Source of the DNA: Deltaproteobacteria bacterium
GTDB taxonomy: Bacteria; Desulfobacterota; BSN033; UBA1163
Reading direction: 5' to 3'
NCBI GenBank assembly: GCA_016875255.1
Contig: VGRU01000070.1
Span: 1 to 14,642, forward strand
DNA length: 14,642 nucleotides
Below, one piece after another: positions 13,762 to 14,642 of the stretch. Every line of letters starts with the position of its first letter. Position 1 is the first letter of the stretch. The translations under genes were made by a program, and so were the position numbers. The notes under the pieces were generated by a model. It searched no databases. It was given only the letters and a program-made list of their open reading frames with translations, and had not been told where the DNA came from.

Positions 13762-13973
13762 GGTTTGTTTTTAAGTAATGGATGGCATGGAGGATGAGAA
13801 CCTTTCCCCGACGAGAGGAGGGGAATTGGGTTCGGCGACCGGAGGGAGGCGGAGAGAGCGAAGCGATCGAGCACATCCTCCCCTCTCCACCAGGTTTGTT
13901 TTTAAGTAATGGATGGTATGGAGGATGAGAACCTTTCCCCGACGAGAGGAGGGGAATTGGGTTCGGCGACCGG
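13744..13973 (+). repeat. Direct duplication, 131-bp period, including tRNA-Tyr 3' end
   Basis: Copy 1 (13744-13842) and copy 2 (13875-13973) are each 99 bp and differ at one base (c at 13787, t at 13918). Each begins with the last 18 bases of tRNA-Tyr including CCA. The 32 bp between the copies belongs to the interspersed core also found at 5906-5946. Reading frames across this region are artefacts of the repeat. Confidence 0.9.
13834..13874 (+). repeat. Second copy of the 41-bp interspersed core
   Basis: GGCGACCGGAGGGAGGCGG... to ...CGAGCAC matches the reverse complement of 5906-5946 at 38 of 41 positions. Here it joins the two copies of the tRNA-end duplication. Confidence 0.8.
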
Positions 13974-14057
13974 GCGGTTTAATACTATTTCTGAAGTAAC
14001 AATTTAGCCTTATGAAAAGAAGAGTTTCATGAGTCAATTGATCAAAAGAATCATCAT

Positions 14058-14138
14058 AAAATCCCCCTTAATCCCCCTTTTCCAAAGGGGGAAACCTCTA
14101 TCTCCTCCCTTTGGCAAAGGGAGGTCGGGAGGGATTTT
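14058..14138. repeat. C-rich/G-rich palindromic intergenic repeat
   Basis: The left half (AAAATCCCCCTTAATCCCCC...) and the right half (...GGGAGGTCGGGAGGGATTTT) form a long imperfect inverted repeat around CCAAAGGGGG and CTCCCTTTGGCAAAGGGAG. Such elements are scattered in intergenic regions of many anaerobic bacteria. The stretch 13974-14248 otherwise holds no gene; a 78-codon frame at 14111 reads through tRNA-Gly and is not real. Confidence 0.65.
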
Positions 14139-14248
14139 ACAAAAATTTTCAAACAGCTAAAGTGTTACTTTCTGAATTATTCAACGGAGCTTTCGTGGGT
14201 TCAGTAATCGGGTACATTTCAATCAAAGGGTTTATATGTTTCGATGAG

Positions 14249-14324
14249 GCGGGAGTAGCTCAGTTGGTAGAGCATCAGCCTTCCAAGCTGAGGGTCGCGG
14301 GTTCGAGCCCCGTTTCCCGCTCCA
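14249..14324 (+). tRNA. tRNA-Gly (anticodon UCC)
   Basis: A 76-nt tRNA with acceptor stem GCGGGAG/TTCCCGC, D-arm AGCTCAGTTGGTAGAGC, anticodon stem CAGC/GCTG around CTTCCAA (anticodon TCC), T-loop GTTCGAGCC and encoded CCA. Confidence 0.95.
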
Positions 14325-14366
14325 AAGCATTCAATTTATCCTGTTAATTTTATGAATATATCCGGG

Positions 14367-14396
14367 AACCTGTCTTTGCTTTTTGGCAGGTTTTTT
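14367..14396 (+). terminator. Intrinsic-terminator-like hairpin between tRNA-Gly and tRNA-Thr
   Basis: AACCTGTC (14367-14374) pairs with GGCAGGTT (14385-14392) with one T-G pair, around a 10-base loop, followed by a T-run (14391-14396). It would separate tRNA-Gly from tRNA-Thr/tuf or act as an attenuator. Confidence 0.6.
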
Positions 14397-14406
14397 CTTT
14401 GGTTTT

Positions 14407-14482
<76 letters not shown>

Positions 14483-14532
14483 TAGCGAGAGACAGATTCG
14501 ATAATCTTCTTTAAGAAACAAGGAGGGAATGA

Positions 14533-14642
<110 letters not shown>

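Noticed and set aside
13547..13876. Minus-strand frames over tRNA-Tyr and its downstream repeat
   Set aside because: They run antisense through a well-formed tRNA and a duplicated noncoding sequence.
13744..13973. Integrative element attachment sites (attL/attR) at tRNA-Tyr
   Set aside because: The copies are only 131 bp apart, with no integrase or cargo; a local duplication or small repeat insertion is simpler.
14111..14347. 78-codon plus-strand frame upstream of and through tRNA-Gly
   Set aside because: It reads directly through the tRNA gene; the AGVAQLVEHQ-like peptide is the usual translation artefact of a tRNA.

Overview
The window looks like a piece of chromosome from an anaerobic deltaproteobacterium (Desulfobacterota, perhaps a syntrophic or sulfate-reducing aromatic degrader). 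This is inferred from the gene content, from the tRNA-Tyr / tRNA-Gly / tRNA-Thr / tuf order at the right end, and from the many short palindromic repeats between genes. No taxonomic marker is complete enough to name a genus.

Left part (1-3260, minus strand): a BrnT/BrnA toxin-antitoxin pair; a DUF6602-like protein with a PD-(D/E)XK-type nuclease signature, flanked by hairpins that resemble integron attC sites; and an exported trypsin-like protease carrying six TPR repeats.

Centre (3331-12476, minus strand): a nine-gene cluster for UbiD-type aromatic (de)carboxylation. In transcription order it holds a UbiD enzyme, a KdsC-like HAD protein, an EntE-like aryl-acid AMP ligase, a second HAD protein, a PpcA/PpcB-like UbiD enzyme, a small PpcC-like gamma subunit, a third diverged UbiD enzyme, the flavin prenyltransferase UbiX, and a hidden 127-codon gene of the archaeal CTP-dependent riboflavin kinase family (RibK/DUF120) that has no ordinary start codon. 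RibK could make FMN, UbiX would convert FMN to prenyl-FMN, and the UbiD enzymes would use prenyl-FMN to add or remove CO2 on an aromatic ring. The ligase would activate the resulting or incoming aryl acid. HAD, UbiD and gamma subunits together recall phenylphosphate carboxylase (PpcABCD), but no phenylphosphate synthase genes are present, so the substrate is unknown.

Control: a divergent LysR regulator (12582-13499, plus) faces the cluster. The 105-bp gap between them holds a sigma70-type promoter for the cluster (TTGACA-N17-GATAAT) and a perfect T-N11-A palindrome centred about 64 bp upstream of the predicted transcription start, the usual place for a LysR recognition site.

Right part (13500-14642, plus strand): tRNA-Tyr(GUA), a 131-bp-period duplication that copies the 3' end of that tRNA, a palindromic repeat, tRNA-Gly(UCC), a terminator-like hairpin, tRNA-Thr(GGU) and the first 35 codons of tuf (EF-Tu).
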